The translations under genes and the position numbers were made by a program. Positions 47,659 to 56,338 of a stretch of DNA of 64,000 nt are shown here, one piece after another. This DNA is from an uncultured Lachnospiraceae bacterium. Lineage in GTDB: Bacteria > Bacillota > Clostridia > Lachnospirales > Lachnospiraceae. The DNA lies in NCBI GenBank assembly GCA_946411695.1, contig CAMKEX010000001.1, forward strand, positions 23,060-87,059. Reading direction: 5' to 3'. The notes beneath the pieces are model-generated. The model worked only from the letters and a program-made list of their open reading frames with translations. It ran no database searches and was not told the DNA's origin. Position 1 is the stretch's first letter. Each line of letters starts with the position of its first letter.

Positions 47659-49512
47659 ATGAATTTTTTTAGCGCATTGACGCTGCTGGGCGGTCTTGCC
47701 ATGTTCCTCTATGGCATGCGCCTGATGGGCGACGGACTCAAAGAGAGCTCTTCCGGCACGCTCAAGCAAATTATGGAGCGCGTGACCAACAACTCCTTCA
47801 AGGCATTCCTTCTGGGTGTTGCCGTCACAGCGATCATTCAGTCATCGACAGCAACCATTGTCATCACATCCGGCCTGGTAGGCGCCGGTCTTCTCACACT
47901 CCGGCAGTCCCTGGGCATCATCATCGGCGCCAACGTAGGTACAACCGTCACCGGCCAGATCATCCGACTGCTCGATATGGATGCAGGCGGCTCCTGGCTG
48001 CAGATCTTCCAGCCCTCCTCGCTGGCACCCATCGCCCTCATCATCGGCATCGTCATGATCATGGGCATGGACAAAAGGGTCCGCAATGCCCGCACGATCG
48101 GCAACATAGCCATCGGCTTCGGCATTCTCTTTTCCGGACTTCTCAACATGACTTCCGCAGTGAGTGCCCTTTCGGACTCACCTTTTATCCAGAACCTCTT
48201 TGCCAGCATCGGTGAGAATCCTCTCGCAGGCTATGCCGCCGGTACAGCCGTCGCTTTCGTTCTGCAGAGCTCCTCTGCCACGATCGGTATCCTGCAGGCC
48301 TTCTCATCCTCAGGCCTCCTGATCTGGCACGGCGTCTATCCCATCATTGTCGGTGTCTACCTGGGAGACTGCGTGACAACCGCCATCGTATGTTCCATCG
48401 GCGCCAGCCCGGATTCCCGCCGCGTCGGTATCATCAACATCGCCTACAACCTGATCAAGTCCGCCTATGTCCTGATCGGAGTCGCGATCGCGCATTATGC
48501 AGGATTTCTGGACGGTCTGTGGAATCAGGTGGTCAACTCCAGTCTGATCGCAAACACCAACACACTTTTCAACATTGTCTGCGCACTGCTCATTCTCCCC
48601 GTGATCCCGCTGCTGGAGAAGCTCAGCTACCGCCTGGTCAAGGAGGAGCCGGTAGAAGTCGACAGATATCAGGAGAAGTTCGAGGCCCTCAACCCCAATT
48701 TCTTCAATACGCCTGCGATCGCCCTGAACAGCTGCTATGACCTGCTTCTGACACAGTTCCAACTCGCCAAAAAGAATATCATCCTCGCTTACGGACTGCT
48801 CTCCGATTATGATGAAAAAATCTATAATGAGATCCAGGAGGACGAGGTTTATATCGACAGGTTTGCCGACCGGATCAGCGCCTATCTGGTCTCTCTGCTG
48901 CCCCACCTCAAGGATGACCAGCACACCGCCATCCTCGACGAGTATTACAGAGTCTTCACGGAATTTGAACGTCTGGGCGACCATGCCGTCAATATCTCTG
49001 ATAACGCACGGAGTCTGGCAGATAAAAACATGGCCTTTTCCGTGACCGCCATGGGCGATCTGGATGTCATGATGTCACTCCTGAAGCAGATCCTGGACGA
49101 GACCGAACTGGCCTTCAAAAAGCGCGATATCAATGCCGCCTACCGGATCCAGCCCCTGCGCAAGGTTGCCGCAGACATGGTCCTGGAGCTCAAGGAAAGC
49201 CACCTGGCCCGCATGGGACACGGCACCTGCAACGTTTTCCTCGACCCCAACTTCGAGAACCTGCTCTCCGATATGATCCGTATCGCGGATGTCAGTTCCA
49301 ACGTCGGTGAGGCCGTCATCGTCCGTGTCCGCCCCGAAGTCGCCAGCCGGGAACACACCTATTTCGCAGATCTGCGCCACGAGAATGAAGATTACAGCCG
49401 TATCTATCAGGAATCCCGCAAAAAGTACTTCGATATGCTTCCTGAAAATGCCTACGGCGAATCCGGTTCCGACCGCAAGAATAATGCCCTGCCCCAGTTC
49501 AATGATGCCTGA
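47659..49512 (+). CDS. Na/Pi-cotransporter family protein with C-terminal PhoU-like domain
   Basis: LGGLAMFLYGMRLMGDGLKESS...QSSTATIVITSGLV...GANVGTTVTGQI; PhoU helices. Confidence 0.95.
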   Translation: MNFFSALTLLGGLAMFLYGMRLMGDGLKESSSGTLKQIMERVTNNSFKAFLLGVAVTAIIQSSTATIVITSGLVGAGLLTLRQSLGIIIGANVGTTVTGQIIRLLDMDAGGSWLQIFQPSSLAPIALIIGIVMIMGMDKRVRNARTIGNIAIGFGILFSGLLNMTSAVSALSDSPFIQNLFASIGENPLAGYAAGTAVAFVLQSSSATIGILQAFSSSGLLIWHGVYPIIVGVYLGDCVTTAIVCSIGASPDSRRVGIINIAYNLIKSAYVLIGVAIAHYAGFLDGLWNQVVNSSLIANTNTLFNIVCALLILPVIPLLEKLSYRLVKEEPVEVDRYQEKFEALNPNFFNTPAIALNSCYDLLLTQFQLAKKNIILAYGLLSDYDEKIYNEIQEDEVYIDRFADRISAYLVSLLPHLKDDQHTAILDEYYRVFTEFERLGDHAVNISDNARSLADKNMAFSVTAMGDLDVMMSLLKQILDETELAFKKRDINAAYRIQPLRKVAADMVLELKESHLARMGHGTCNVFLDPNFENLLSDMIRIADVSSNVGEAVIVRVRPEVASREHTYFADLRHENEDYSRIYQESRKKYFDMLPENAYGESGSDRKNNALPQFNDA

Positions 49513-49531
49513 GGCAGTGAAAAGATAAACT

Positions 49532-49582
49532 TTATGCATCCGGTATAAATATGCATCCGGGATCAATATGCATCCGGGATAA
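49532..49582. repeat. 17-18-bp tandem repeat, 3 units
   Basis: TATGCATCCGGTATAAA TATGCATCCGGGATCAA TATGCATCCGGGATAAA. Confidence 0.8.
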
Positions 49583-49615
49583 AACCGCATCAGGTCAAAA
49601 AACTGCTGACTACAG

Positions 49616-49659
49616 CAAAAACGTCTCTTCTGCCGCAATGACAGAAGAGACGTTTTTTT
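49616..49659 (+). terminator. Intrinsic terminator after the Na/Pi transporter gene
   Basis: AACGTCTCTTCTG...CAGAAGAGACGTTTTTTT. Confidence 0.85.
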
Positions 49660-49780
49660 GTTTTGAAAACTCCTTTTGACGGTCAGGAGGACTTCAGGAA
49701 CCGGAACCTCCCCGTCGGAAGGGATCATCATCAGGATCTGACTTGTGGTCAGGAGGGCTGTCGAAAGCTGAGCCTCCCCG

Positions 49781-50350
49781 TCAGAACAGTTCCTCAGGTA
49801 CAGAAAACCTGCCCTCGGTGAGCTGCGCCCTATAGACCGCGCAGTTACCGATATGTTTGGACCAGTAGCCTCCGCCCGAGTCAGGTGTCAGATACTCCAG
49901 AAGCCCCTTCATCAAAAGGGCATGCGTAGAGATCAGTATATCGCCTTCCAGGTGCCGGATCTTATCCAGAAACCTCCCCGCTCTCTCCACGACAGCGGGC
50001 AGCTGTTCCATCCCCTCCGGGGCCGGATTGTGCACAAAATCACTGAAGAATGTGATGAGTTCTGCCGGAAGGCGGGTCAGATCCGTACCCTCAAAAGGCC
50101 CGTAGTCCATCTCGATCAGGAGCTCATCGACCACAGGCTTTACTGCCGGCACAACGATGGCAGCGGTCTGCAGGGCGCGGCCCAGAGGACTGCTGAACAC
50201 ATGATCAAAATGAACATCCCGCAGCAGCTCTGCCGCCTTTTGGGCCTGCCGGATTCCCTCTTCATTGAGAGGGTAATCGCTTCTCCCCTGCAGAAGATTG
50301 GCCTTATTCATCTCTGTTTTTCCGTGCCGGACTATATAAATCTTCCCCAT
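49781..50350 (-). CDS. Histidine phosphatase family protein
   Basis: MGKIYIVRHGKTEMNKANLLQGRSDYPLNEEG. Confidence 0.92.
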   Translation of the reverse strand: MGKIYIVRHGKTEMNKANLLQGRSDYPLNEEGIRQAQKAAELLRDVHFDHVFSSPLGRALQTAAIVVPAVKPVVDELLIEMDYGPFEGTDLTRLPAELITFFSDFVHNPAPEGMEQLPAVVERAGRFLDKIRHLEGDILISTHALLMKGLLEYLTPDSGGGYWSKHIGNCAVYRAQLTEGRFSVPEELF

Positions 50351-50521
50351 ACTCTTTCCCTGTTTTTCATTTCCCACGCCTTCCGAAACCTCAAGCAGCT
50401 GTTATGAAGTCACCAGAACGCGCCGGGTTTATGGAAATCTTCCCCGCTGACAGTCCTCTCCGGCATTCCCTGCAATCGTTCCCCGCATACCTTCCTCGCA
50501 GTCATGCCTGCCGGCTGACGC

Positions 50522-51853
50522 TCAAAACTCCCCCATGAGGAAAGCATGGACAGTCTCCTGTGCCTGCACGGTCTCTCCCGCCGGGATCTCCGCAAAAGCA
50601 TTGCTGCCCGCCACACTGCTGAGGACCTGGTTGCCCTGTCCGCCCGTGATCTCCATTTCCTGAACGACCGCCGTCAGATCCACCTTCCCCCGCAGCAGAC
50701 GGGCAGACTGGTTTTTGCGGCTGTAGTCCTTTGACAGACGGACACGGATCTGCGGAGGCAGGCATGCCCCGGGCGCAAAGCCCATCTGCCTGCGAAGAAC
50801 CGGCAGGACCACTGCGTAAAAAGCCGTCATGCAGGCGGCCGGATTGCCGGAAAGTCCGAAAACAGGGACCGCCCTGCTCCCGTCTCCGCTATAAGAGCTC
50901 TTGTCTCCGCTATAAGGGCCGTTTTCTCCGCTATAAGAGCTCTTGTCCCCGCTATAAGGACCGTTTTCATTGCTACTGTCATAAATACCATAGGCTCCCG
51001 CCATACCGGGCTTGAGGGCAAGGCCATGAGCCAGAAGCCGGACGCCGGACAGGACCATGGCCTCCGGCGTGCAGTCAAAATCACCTACAGACACACCGCC
51101 GGACAGGATCACCGCGTCGCAGGTCCGGAAAGCTTCCCCGATGAGTCCCGCGATCACATCCCGATCATCCCCGGCCGTGCCCATATAGACAGTTCTGCAC
51201 CCCGCCAGTTCACAGGCAGCCTGCAGGGAATAGCGGTTTGAATTATAGATATGTCCCGGTGAGGGCTCCTCGTTCTCTTCCAGGATCTCGGAGCCTGTTG
51301 AGATGACACCTACCAGGGGTTTTTTATAGACACAGGGGGTAAAAATGCCCTGGCCCGCCAGGGTACCGGCCAGTCCCGCATCAATGCGGACTCCGGGGCT
51401 GCACAGAATCGTCCCCTTCCGTACATCCTCCCCGGCATAGACCACGTTGGAACCGGACTTCACAGGGGTATCGATTGTCACCGCTTCCTCTGTAAAACGC
51501 GTCCTCTCAAAAGGCAGCACAGCATCCGCCCCCTCCGGAACAGGCGCGCCGGTCATCAGATGAGCCGCCTCTCCCGCCCTGATACAGGTATGCGGCACGT
51601 CTCCCGCCGCGATATAATCTACGATCCGCAGGGTCACCGGGGACTGTTCCGACGCATTTTCCACATCCTGAGACCGGAAGGCATAGCCGTCATAAGGGGA
51701 GCGGTCAAAAGGAGGAATATCCGCCCGGGCAACGACCTGCCGGGCAAGCACACGCCCCGCACAGGCACTGAGGGCAGCCGTCTCTGTTCCGACAGGTCCG
51801 ACCTGTTCCAGCATGGCATCTCTCGCTTTCCTGTAATCACATCCTTGCAGCAT
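50522..51853 (-). CDS. moeA: Molybdopterin molybdotransferase with internal 7-aa repeat insertion
   Basis: MLQGCDYRKARDAMLEQV...DIPPFDRSPYDGYAFRSQD; STGSEI; LSGGVSVGDFD; VFGLSGNPAACM. Confidence 0.93.
   Translation of the reverse strand: MLQGCDYRKARDAMLEQVGPVGTETAALSACAGRVLARQVVARADIPPFDRSPYDGYAFRSQDVENASEQSPVTLRIVDYIAAGDVPHTCIRAGEAAHLMTGAPVPEGADAVLPFERTRFTEEAVTIDTPVKSGSNVVYAGEDVRKGTILCSPGVRIDAGLAGTLAGQGIFTPCVYKKPLVGVISTGSEILEENEEPSPGHIYNSNRYSLQAACELAGCRTVYMGTAGDDRDVIAGLIGEAFRTCDAVILSGGVSVGDFDCTPEAMVLSGVRLLAHGLALKPGMAGAYGIYDSSNENGPYSGDKSSYSGENGPYSGDKSSYSGDGSRAVPVFGLSGNPAACMTAFYAVVLPVLRRQMGFAPGACLPPQIRVRLSKDYSRKNQSARLLRGKVDLTAVVQEMEITGGQGNQVLSSVAGSNAFAEIPAGETVQAQETVHAFLMGEF
50883..50966. repeat. 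21-bp in-frame tandem repeat (4 units) inside moeA
   Basis: TCTCCGCTATAAGAGCTCTTG / TCTCCGCTATAAGGGCCGTTT alternating. Confidence 0.92.
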
Positions 51854-51882
51854 CTTTTCTGTACCTTTCCGGTCAAACCCTT

Positions 51883-51957
51883 TTCCAGACAAAACCATTC
51901 CGGACAAAACCATTCCGGACAAAACTACTCCGGACAGAACCACTCCGGTCAAAACTC
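51883..51957. repeat. 15-bp tandem repeat (5 units) upstream of moeA
   Basis: TTCCGGACAAAACCA-type units. Confidence 0.92.
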
Positions 51958-52078
51958 AACAGTTTCTTTTTATATTATTTAACGGCTTCAGACAGCAGTC
52001 TGTATCTCCAGACAGCACTCCGCCAGCTCATTATGCACGGCCGTGGATCCGCAGGTCCCGGCAGGTCCTCCGTCACAT

Positions 52079-53479
52079 TCATTCCCCGAACTTCAGGGTA
52101 TATCTGCCGTCTCCTGTGCTATGAACAGAGCCGGAGAAGAGGACGCGGGCAGCTTCGATGAGGTAGGCAGTGTCCTTTGCGCCCGCTGTCTCGTAAGGGG
52201 AGTGCATGGCGAGCTGGGGCAGACCGATATCGACCGCATTGAGGGAGACCTGGCTCAGGGCGATCTGCCCCAGAGTGGATCCGCCTAACATATCCGAGCG
52301 GTTGGCAAAAGTCTGGAAGGGGACACCCGCTTTCCTGCAGATGGACCGGAAGATCGAGGCAGAGACCGCGTCGGTGACATAGCGCTGGCTGGCATTGTAC
52401 TTGATCACAATCCCCCTGTTCATATAGGGACGGTTGGTCGGATCCGACTTGTCCGGGTGGTTGGGATGAACGGCGTGGGCATTGTCTGCAGAGACCAGAA
52501 AACTGGAGGCGACTGCACGCATGTAGTCTTCCTCCGTCCGCCCGAAGGCCGCATTGATCCTGTGCAGGGTGTCATAGAGGAAAGTGCCGCCGGCACCCTG
52601 TTTTGAGCCGCTGCCGACCTCCTCATTGTCAAAAACACAGTGGACTGCCACGCTCTCAGCCGGTTCAGCCCGCAGAAATCCCTGCAGAGAGGCAAAAGCG
52701 CACTGCAGGTCATCCAGCCTGCCGCTGCAGATATATTCATTGTGAAGGCCCACATGGGCTGCCTTCATCCTGCAGTAGATGTAGAGATCCGCATCCAGAA
52801 TCTGCGCAGGCCTGACACCGGCCTCTTCGGCGATGAGGTCAAGGAAGCGGCTGCCCGGATCGACGGTCTCTCTCTCCCCGCCTCCTGCGGCAGCATGATC
52901 CGACATCTCCCCCAGAAGAGGAAGCAGGTCTTTCTGCAGGTTAAAGCGATATCCGTCATTTACCTCGCGGTTAAAATGGATGGCCAGATTGGGAATGATC
53001 AGAAGATCCCTGTCGATATTGACAAGTCTCGTCTCGATCCCGTCCTCCGTCTCCGCGATCACACGGCCCGCGACCGACAGAGGGCGGTCCAGCCAGGGGG
53101 CATACAGCGCTCCGCCGTATTTTTCCACATTGAGTTTGATATACTTTTTTTCAACGGTGATCTCCGAATTTGTCTTGATCTTGAAGACAGGGGAATCGCA
53201 GTGGCTGGCCATGATCTGGAAGCCCGTAAACTCCTTGCCGGGGATCCTGAACGCGATCAGAGCGGAATCATTGCGGGTTACGTAATAGGCGCAGCCGGCC
53301 CTCAGATCCCAGCGCTCACTCTCCAGCAGCTGCACAAAGCCCGCCGCCTCCAGAGCCTCTTTCATATTGCGCACCGCAAAAAAGGGGACGGGGCTGCGGT
53401 CCAGAAAGTCAAACAGAGCCGCATTTGTTGTTTCGAAATCCAGGTCTTTTATCATGCTCTGTTCTAAAGTCTTATCCAT
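52079..53479 (-). CDS. apeB: M18 family aminopeptidase
   Basis: ASHCDSPVFKIK; AIHFNREVNDGY; CVFDNEEVGSGSKQGAGGTFL; SADNAHAVHPNHPDKSDPTNRPYMNRGIVIK. Confidence 0.95.
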   Translation of the reverse strand: MDKTLEQSMIKDLDFETTNAALFDFLDRSPVPFFAVRNMKEALEAAGFVQLLESERWDLRAGCAYYVTRNDSALIAFRIPGKEFTGFQIMASHCDSPVFKIKTNSEITVEKKYIKLNVEKYGGALYAPWLDRPLSVAGRVIAETEDGIETRLVNIDRDLLIIPNLAIHFNREVNDGYRFNLQKDLLPLLGEMSDHAAAGGGERETVDPGSRFLDLIAEEAGVRPAQILDADLYIYCRMKAAHVGLHNEYICSGRLDDLQCAFASLQGFLRAEPAESVAVHCVFDNEEVGSGSKQGAGGTFLYDTLHRINAAFGRTEEDYMRAVASSFLVSADNAHAVHPNHPDKSDPTNRPYMNRGIVIKYNASQRYVTDAVSASIFRSICRKAGVPFQTFANRSDMLGGSTLGQIALSQVSLNAVDIGLPQLAMHSPYETAGAKDTAYLIEAARVLFSGSVHSTGDGRYTLKFGE

Positions 53480-53535
53480 ACGTATGTCCGTTTCCTTTCA
53501 AAACTCCATTCACGTTTCATGAAAGATAAATCCGA

Positions 53536-54090
53536 TCACCAGATTTTCAGAAGATATCCGCCCACGATATCTATGAGAAAGAGAACAGGCAGAAGGAGGG
53601 AGACCACACGGAAGAGGGTCGTCGGCAGCATCCGGGACAGCCCTCTGATGAGCGGCACCGCGATATAGACCAGAAAAAGGCCTCCGAAGGCAAACAGCAG
53701 GATCGACCGCAGACAGACATAGCCGCCGATATTGCCCCAGTTCCATATTTCCGTGTTGTAGTCCCACAGGCGCAGACCGTCGAGGAAAGTATACAGGACC
53801 CAGCCGGTCGCGTATTCGAGCACACCGCTGACCAGCGCGCTCACTAAAAAGACAGCGGCCTTGGACCTCTGAAAATGTACGGCAATCAGGCAGATGAACA
53901 CAGAGCCGAAGCCATAGATGGGAAGCCAGGGCCCCAGGCCCTGCCCGCGCTCCACAAACATGCCGTCGTTGATGCGGTAAAAAAGCATCTCATAAATCCA
54001 TCCCGCTATGCCTCCTCCCGCAAACAAAAGGCCCAGGCAGCAGAGATTGTCAATATCACGCAGATCACGTAAGTCCATGTAGTCATTCAT
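53536..54090 (-). CDS. Putative ABC-transporter type IV membrane protein (PF06541-like)
   Basis: GGIAGWIYEMLFYRINDGMFVERGQGLGPWLPIYGFGSV...GVLEYATGW. Confidence 0.8.
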   Translation of the reverse strand: MNDYMDLRDLRDIDNLCCLGLLFAGGGIAGWIYEMLFYRINDGMFVERGQGLGPWLPIYGFGSVFICLIAVHFQRSKAAVFLVSALVSGVLEYATGWVLYTFLDGLRLWDYNTEIWNWGNIGGYVCLRSILLFAFGGLFLVYIAVPLIRGLSRMLPTTLFRVVSLLLPVLFLIDIVGGYLLKIW

Positions 54091-54436
54091 CTTCCGGTAT
54101 CCTCACTTTTTGCTCATTTTTTTCTACATGCCGCCCGCACATACTTCCGCATGAGCGGCAGCCGCAGGGAGAATATGCGCAGCGTGAAAAGCACACCTTT
54201 CCTGTCGGCGATTTCTCCCATGCAATCACAGCATATCTGTGCACCGGCACTGATACTGCTGCTCTATTATAACCCAAATCGGTCAAAAACGGGAGACAGA
54301 GGACAGCAATGGTAATCAGATGGCAATCAGACTCTTATTGAATGAATTTCGGCCGGATGACTTTTTTTTGAAAGAACTGGATTTTCCCGGCTTTTGTGCT
54401 ACAATGTCATTTGCTGTGTACAGGAGGAAATACATT

Positions 54437-55354
54437 ATGAATAACAGCTCTGTTTTACAGGACAAACGCATGAAGGTCTTTTTGGCGGTTTTCGTCATGA
54501 TCGGCTGGTCACTGGCCTATCCCCTGATCAAGCTAGGCTATCAGGAGTTTCAGATTGACGGCACTGATCTGGGAGGAAAGATCCTGTTTGCCGGCGTCCG
54601 CTTTTTTATGGCCGGCACTGCCGTGACGCTCTACTGCCATTTCAAAAAAATAAAATCGGATATCACCGGCTCGGGCGACATCGCCTGGCTGGTCCTGCTG
54701 GGTATCGTAAACACCGCCCTGCATTACATGTTTGCCTATATAGGACTCGGATACAACAGCAGCGCCAGATCCACGATCCTGGATTCCATGGGAGGCTTTA
54801 TCCTGATCCTGCTCTCGACCCTGATCTTCCCGGATGACAGGATGAACTGGAGGAAGGCTCTCGGAATCATCCTGGGCGTAGCCGGAATCATCTCCATCAA
54901 TATCCAGCCGGGCGCGGACTTTTTTTCCGACGTCACATTTATGGGAGACGGCATGATCCTGCTCAATGCCTGCTGCACAGCCCTGGGCGGTCTGATCACC
55001 AGAGTCGTGTCCCGCAGAATGAACATCACCCGCGCGACAGGATACAGCATGCAGATCGGCGGTGCTCTGCTGCTTCTGACCGCTCTCGTGATCCGTCCCC
55101 GGACTGCATGGGTATTCACACCTGCGGGCGTCTTTATCCTGCTCTGTCTGATCACCATCTCCGCAGTGTGCTTCGCCATTTACAACGCACTGCTGTCCTG
55201 CCATCCGATCAGCGAGATTGCCATTTACAATGCCCTGATCCCCGTGCTGGGTGTCATTTTTGCGGCTCTGCTTCTGCATGAAAAGCTCAGACTCCAGTAT
55301 ATTATTGCGGTCATTCTGGTTGCGGTGGGTATACACGTCGTAAACAAAAGGTAG
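54437..55354 (+). CDS. EamA/DMT family transporter
   Basis: MKVFLAVFVMIGWSLAYPLIKLGY; 10-TM pattern with EamA repeat. Confidence 0.9.
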   Translation: MNNSSVLQDKRMKVFLAVFVMIGWSLAYPLIKLGYQEFQIDGTDLGGKILFAGVRFFMAGTAVTLYCHFKKIKSDITGSGDIAWLVLLGIVNTALHYMFAYIGLGYNSSARSTILDSMGGFILILLSTLIFPDDRMNWRKALGIILGVAGIISINIQPGADFFSDVTFMGDGMILLNACCTALGGLITRVVSRRMNITRATGYSMQIGGALLLLTALVIRPRTAWVFTPAGVFILLCLITISAVCFAIYNALLSCHPISEIAIYNALIPVLGVIFAALLLHEKLRLQYIIAVILVAVGIHVVNKR

Positions 55355-55578
55355 ATCCCCATGCCCGCGACATCGACGACAGAATGGGCGATGTACGCCG
55401 CGTCCTTGACTGGGATGCCCAGTTCGAGTGCGCGCTTGATCCCGTGACCGCAAAGGCGATCCGCGATTCACGCCGTCCGGAAGACGATCACAGCGACACC
55501 TGCAGCATGTGCGGCAAGTTCTGTGCTGTCCGCAGCATGAACAAAGCACTGGCAGGCGAATACATCGATATCCTGTAA
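55354..55578 (+). pseudogene. thiC: C-terminal remnant of phosphomethylpyrimidine synthase ThiC
   Basis: Frame from 55354: DPHARDIDDRMGDVRRVLDWDAQFECALDPVTAKAIRDSRRPEDDHSDTCSMCGKFCAVRSMNKAL; ThiC radical-SAM CxxCxxxxC tail. Confidence 0.85.
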
Positions 55579-55628
55579 AAGGCTTGAAGAAGCTGACCAG
55601 GCTGTAAACAGCGTAAATGCTTTCCTTA

Positions 55629-55940
55629 TCACATCCGGATGATCCTGCGCAGCTGCTCCACAGCTGCCGGCAGGTCCTCCGGAGATCCTATCCTGACACG
55701 CCGGTTTTCCGGAACAGCCAGGTTAAATTCACTGGTACAGGCATTCGGACATCCATGGACCACCAGCAGCGCGGCGTATCGGATGCCGCTCTGCGCAGTC
55801 ACAAACGATGCCTCAGGCAGAAGGCCGGGCAGCCGGCGCACCAGATCATCCCGGTCATAGGTCAGATTACAGGCTCCGCAGAGACGGAGTCCTATCTCAG
55901 GAAGCTTTTTTCCGGGGGCAGTACTTTCAGAGAGGCACAT
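55629..55940 (-). CDS. Small cysteine-containing protein of unknown function
   Basis: LRLCGACNLTYDRDDLVRRLPGLLPEASF...LLVVHGCPNACTSEFNLAVP; coherent ORF with SD-like GGAGGTGG upstream. Confidence 0.6.
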   Translation of the reverse strand: MCLSESTAPGKKLPEIGLRLCGACNLTYDRDDLVRRLPGLLPEASFVTAQSGIRYAALLVVHGCPNACTSEFNLAVPENRRVRIGSPEDLPAAVEQLRRIIRM

Positions 55941-56023
55941 CTTAATTCTTCCACCTCCTTGCAGCAGGTGAATCTGTATAGGCAGGTAAATTAATATAGG
56001 TATGTAAATCCGTATAGGTATAT

Positions 56024-56203
56024 AAATAAAGGTAACTATTCAGCTTTCCACGGCTCGCAATGACAGGCATTGCTCGCTGTGGAAAGTCCGGGGGGCTCCG
56101 CCCCCAGGCCTTCACCGGATTATGTCTCAAACCTGTCCGGTGAGCAAGCTTCCCGACCAGGTTTGATCCAAAATCCGGTGAAGCTGAATAGTTACAAATA
56201 AAG
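56024..56203. mobile_element. MITE-like element: 15-bp perfect TIRs and 8-bp flanking direct repeats
   Basis: AAATAAAG | GTAACTATTCAGCTT ... AAGCTGAATAGTTAC | AAATAAAG; internal hairpins. Confidence 0.75.
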
Positions 56204-56207
56204 TAAC

Positions 56208-56254
56208 AAAAAGGCACTTTGAAAGACCCTGAAGTCACTCAAAGCGCCTTTTTT
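56208..56254. terminator. Hairpin/terminator downstream of the DUF805 gene
   Basis: AAAAGGCaCTTTGA...TCAAAGcGCCTTTTTT. Confidence 0.7.
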
Positions 56255-56338
56255 CAGGCCATTTTATTATATGCCGGAAGAATCTTCTGCCAGTATCTTT
56301 TCAAAAGTCTCTTCTCCGGCAGGATCGGAAGATTCCGA

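Noticed and set aside
56032-56195. MITE-like region considered as RNase P RNA because of GGAAAGTCCGG
   Set aside because: Only the short GGAAAGTCCGG resemblance; size, remaining consensus and TIR/TSD structure do not fit
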